Assembly: GCA_023268425.1 (NCBI GenBank)
Contig: JALRFN010000258.1
Span: 1 to 8,022, forward strand
DNA length: 8,022 nucleotides
Source: Burkholderiaceae bacterium
Lineage (GTDB): Bacteria; Pseudomonadota; Gammaproteobacteria; Burkholderiales; Burkholderiaceae_C
Direction of reading: 5' to 3'
A program made the position numbers and the translations under genes. Under the pieces are notes generated by a model that worked only from the letters and a program-made list of their open reading frames with translations, had not been told where the DNA came from and did no database searches. How positions within the stretch are numbered: position 1 is the stretch's first letter; each line of letters begins with the position of its first letter. Positions 5,744 to 8,022 of this stretch are shown piece by piece.

Positions 5744-8022
5744 CCAATTCGGGCCCAACCACTGGCGCATCTGTGCCAGGTCTTGCGCGCTGCGCTGCGC
5801 CAAGTCTTCCAGCTGGTCTTCACCCACTTTGCCCACGTTGAAGTAGGTCGCTTGGGGGTGGGCCAAATAAAAACCGCTGACGCTGGACGCAGGGGTCATG
5901 GCCATGCTTTCGGTCAAGCCCATGCCGATGCGCTCGGCTTGCAACAAGGCCAACAAGTCTTGCTTGACTCGGTGGTCTGGGCAGGCCGGGTAGCCCGGTG
6001 CCGGGCGAATGCCCTGGTAGCGCTCCGCGATCAAGTCCTCATTGCTCAGGTGCTCGTCACGCGCATACGCCCACCACTCGGTGCGCACGCGCTGGTGCAT
6101 GTATTCCGCTGCGGCCTCGGCCAAGCGGTCGGCCAAGGCCTTGACCATGATGGCGTTGTAGTCGTCGTGCTGCGCTTCCAACTCGGCGGCCCAAGCATCA
6201 GCCCCCAAAACCGTGACGGCAAAAGCGCCCGCGTAGTCCGCCGCTTGCAAGGGATCGGCGACAAAGTCGGCCAAGCAGCGCGAGGGGCGCATCTGACCGT
6301 CCACCGCCGTCTTTTCGGTTTGTTGGCGCAGACCGTACCAGGTCAAAACGGCTTGTTGACGGGTTTCGTCGGCGTAGAACGCGATGTCGTCCTGTCCTGC
6401 ACGTTGGGCGGGGTAGAGGCCAACCACCGCGTTGGCTTGCAATCGGCGGGTTTGGACGATGCGCTGCAACATGGTTTGGCCATCGGCGTAAACCTTGCGC
6501 GCGGTTTCACCCACCACGGCGTCATCCAAAATGGCTGGGAACTTGCCTGCCAAGTCCCAAGTTTGAAAGAATGGGCCCCAGTCGATATATTGACTGAGGG
6601 CGTGCAAGTCAATGGACGTCAGCACCCGCGTGCCAATGAATGCGGGCTTGGTGGGTCGATAGGCGGCAAAGTCAACCACGGCCGCATTGGCACGGGCTTG
6701 CGCCAGTGTCCACAAGGGCGTGGTTTTTTTGGCCGCGTGCTGGGCACGCACACGCGCATATTCTTCGCGTTGCTCGGCCACGTAATCAACCGCCCGCTCA
6801 CCCAACAAGCCTTGGCCCACACCCACACAGCGCGATGCATCGGGCACCCACAAGACCGGGCCACTGTAATGCGGCGCGATCTTGACCGCGGTGTGCACGC
6901 GAGAGGTGGTCGCGCCACCAATCAACAGCGGTGTTTGACGCTCGACGAACCAAGGGTCTTTTTGCATCTCGGCGGCCACCACTTGCATGGCCTCCAAGCT
7001 CGGTGTGATCAAGCCAGACAAGCCAATGATGTCGGCGTTGACTTCTTTGGCCTTGGCCAGAATGTCTTGCCAGGGCACCATGACGCCCATGTTGATCACT
7101 TCAAAGTTGTTGCACTGCAGGACCACGGCAACGATGTTTTTGCCAATGTCGTGCACATCGCCTTTGACCGTGGCCAAAACGATGCGGCCTTGTGATTTGA
7201 CTTCGTCACCAGCGGCCAACATCTGGGCCTTCTCGGCTTCGATGTAGGGCACCAAGTGCGCCACCGCTTGCTTCATGACGCGCGCGCTTTTGACCACTTG
7301 TGGCAAGAACATTTTGCCCGCGCCAAACAAATCACCCACCACGTTCATGCCGTCCATCAGCGGACCTTCGATGACATGCAAAGGGCGGCCCCCGCTGGCG
7401 GCCAGCTCTTGCCACATGGTCTCGGTGTCTTCAACAATGAATTCGGTGATGCCGTGCACCAAGGCGTGCTTGAGGCGCTCGCGCACGGGTTGTTCGCGCC
7501 AAGCGTTGCGCTTGCTCTCGTCTTTGGCCGCGCCTTTGGCTGACTCGGCGATCTCGATCAAGCGCTCAGCGGCGTCGCTGCGGCGGTTCAAGATCACATC
7601 CTCAACGCGCTCGCGCAGCTCAGGTTCCAAGTCGTCGTAGACGCCGATCATGCCGGCGTTGACGATGCCCATGTCCATGCCCGCTTGGATGGCGTGGTAC
7701 AGAAACACCGTGTGCATGGCTTCACGTACCGGCTCGTTGCCGCGAAAACTGAAGGACACATTGGAGACGCCGCCGCTGACCTTGGCGCCCGGCAAGTTGG
7801 TCTTGATCCAGCGCGTGGCTTCGATGAAGTCAACGGCATAGTTGTCGTGCTCTTCGATGCCGGTGGCCACGGCGAAGATGTTCGGGTCGAAGATGATGTC
7901 TTCCGGCGGGAAGCCCACTTCATTGACCAGAATGTCGTAGCTGCGCTGGCAGATTTCCTTCTTGCGCGCGGCAGTGTCAGCCTGGCCAACCTCGTCGAAA
8001 GCCATCACCACCACGGCGGCGC
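5741..8022 (-). CDS. metH: Cobalamin-dependent methionine synthase, C-terminal part (5' truncated by window edge)
   Basis: MetH transfers a methyl group from 5-methyltetrahydrofolate through cobalamin to homocysteine, making methionine in the cytoplasm. About 759 residues are visible, entering mid-protein at AAVVVMAFDE. Order along the minus strand: the end of the folate-binding domain (8022 to about 7580, with SGGVSNVSFSFRGN), the helical cap (about 7530-7260), the B12-binding Rossmann domain (about 7210-6830) and the SAM-binding reactivation domain (about 6780-5744). The B12 motif GDVHDIGKN is intact; its cobalt-ligand histidine codon is 7153-7151. The reactivation motif RPAPGYPACPDH (6007-5972) holds the R-x-x-x-GY SAM site. 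About 469 residues follow the ligand histidine, nearly the same as in E. coli MetH, so nothing is missing at this end. In some betaproteobacteria the homocysteine-binding domain is a separate gene; that cannot be judged here. The promoter, and any cobalamin riboswitch, would lie outside the window. Confidence 0.97.
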   Translation of the reverse strand, partial: AAVVVMAFDEVGQADTAARKKEICQRSYDILVNEVGFPPEDIIFDPNIFAVATGIEEHDNYAVDFIEATRWIKTNLPGAKVSGGVSNVSFSFRGNEPVREAMHTVFLYHAIQAGMDMGIVNAGMIGVYDDLEPELRERVEDVILNRRSDAAERLIEIAESAKGAAKDESKRNAWREQPVRERLKHALVHGITEFIVEDTETMWQELAASGGRPLHVIEGPLMDGMNVVGDLFGAGKMFLPQVVKSARVMKQAVAHLVPYIEAEKAQMLAAGDEVKSQGRIVLATVKGDVHDIGKNIVAVVLQCNNFEVINMGVMVPWQDILAKAKEVNADIIGLSGLITPSLEAMQVVAAEMQKDPWFVERQTPLLIGGATTSRVHTAVKIAPHYSGPVLWVPDASRCVGVGQGLLGERAVDYVAEQREEYARVRAQHAAKKTTPLWTLAQARANAAVVDFAAYRPTKPAFIGTRVLTSIDLHALSQYIDWGPFFQTWDLAGKFPAILDDAVVGETARKVYADGQTMLQRIVQTRRLQANAVVGLYPAQRAGQDDIAFYADETRQQAVLTWYGLRQQTEKTAVDGQMRPSRCLADFVADPLQAADYAGAFAVTVLGADAWAAELEAQHDDYNAIMVKALADRLAEAAAEYMHQRVRTEWWAYARDEHLSNEDLIAERYQGIRPAPGYPACPDHRVKQDLLALLQAERIGMGLTESMAMTPASSVSGFYLAHPQATYFNVGKVGEDQLEDLAQRSAQDLAQMRQWLGPNW

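Noticed and set aside
4600..5823. A 407-codon minus-strand open frame spanning the GT41, exporter and metH ends
   Set aside because: It is a different frame from both the exporter and metH, is rich in arginine and proline, and has no recognisable motif, so it is a shadow of three real genes.
5783..7195. A 470-codon open frame on the plus strand, opposite metH
   Set aside because: It lies wholly antisense to the strongly conserved metH sequence, has no recognisable domain or ribosome binding site, and its low-complexity composition fits an accidental frame in G+C-rich DNA.

Overview
The window (roughly 60-65% G+C by eye) looks like the chromosome of a betaproteobacterium of the order Burkholderiales, most likely family Comamonadaceae. 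The basis is the codon style (G/C-ending codons with frequent TTG leucine) and the close resemblance of the GlnK, ComM and MetH proteins to proteobacterial versions. The assignment is an inference from protein style and gene content; no marker gene fixes the genus. All genes look intact, and there are no tRNA or rRNA genes, insertion sequences, CRISPR arrays or prophage signatures.

Layout. (1) Bases 1-86, minus strand: the first 28 codons of a PII signalling protein (glnK type), running off the left edge. (2) Bases 87-385: a 299-base divergent intergenic region holding a near-consensus sigma-54 (-24/-12) promoter facing glnK and, behind it, two NtrC-like dyads 29 bp apart centre to centre. 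A weak sigma-70-like promoter faces the other way, towards comM. (3) Bases 386-1918, plus strand: comM/yifB, a Mg-chelatase-like AAA+ ATPase linked in other bacteria to processing of transforming DNA. (4) Bases 1965-5174, plus strand: a 1069-residue protein made of two successive copies of the same unit, TPR repeats followed by an O-GlcNAc-transferase-like (GT41) catalytic domain, so one polypeptide carries two glycosyltransferase modules. (5) Bases 5127-5741, minus strand: a LysE/RhtB-family amino-acid exporter whose 3' end overlaps the convergent GT41 gene by 48 bases. (6) Bases 5741-8022, minus strand: the C-terminal part of cobalamin-dependent methionine synthase (metH), running off the right edge and joined to the exporter through a UGAUG stop/start overlap.

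Functional connections. The left end is a nitrogen-status circuit: NtrC and sigma-54 very likely drive glnK and whatever follows it, commonly the ammonium channel gene amtB. The right end pairs methionine synthesis with an exporter of the amino-acid/homoserine-lactone efflux family in one translationally coupled unit. The GT41 protein is a candidate cytoplasmic protein glycosyltransferase with unknown acceptors; its internal duplication, with different motif losses in the two halves, is the most unusual thing here. I did not find a clearly new multi-gene system.
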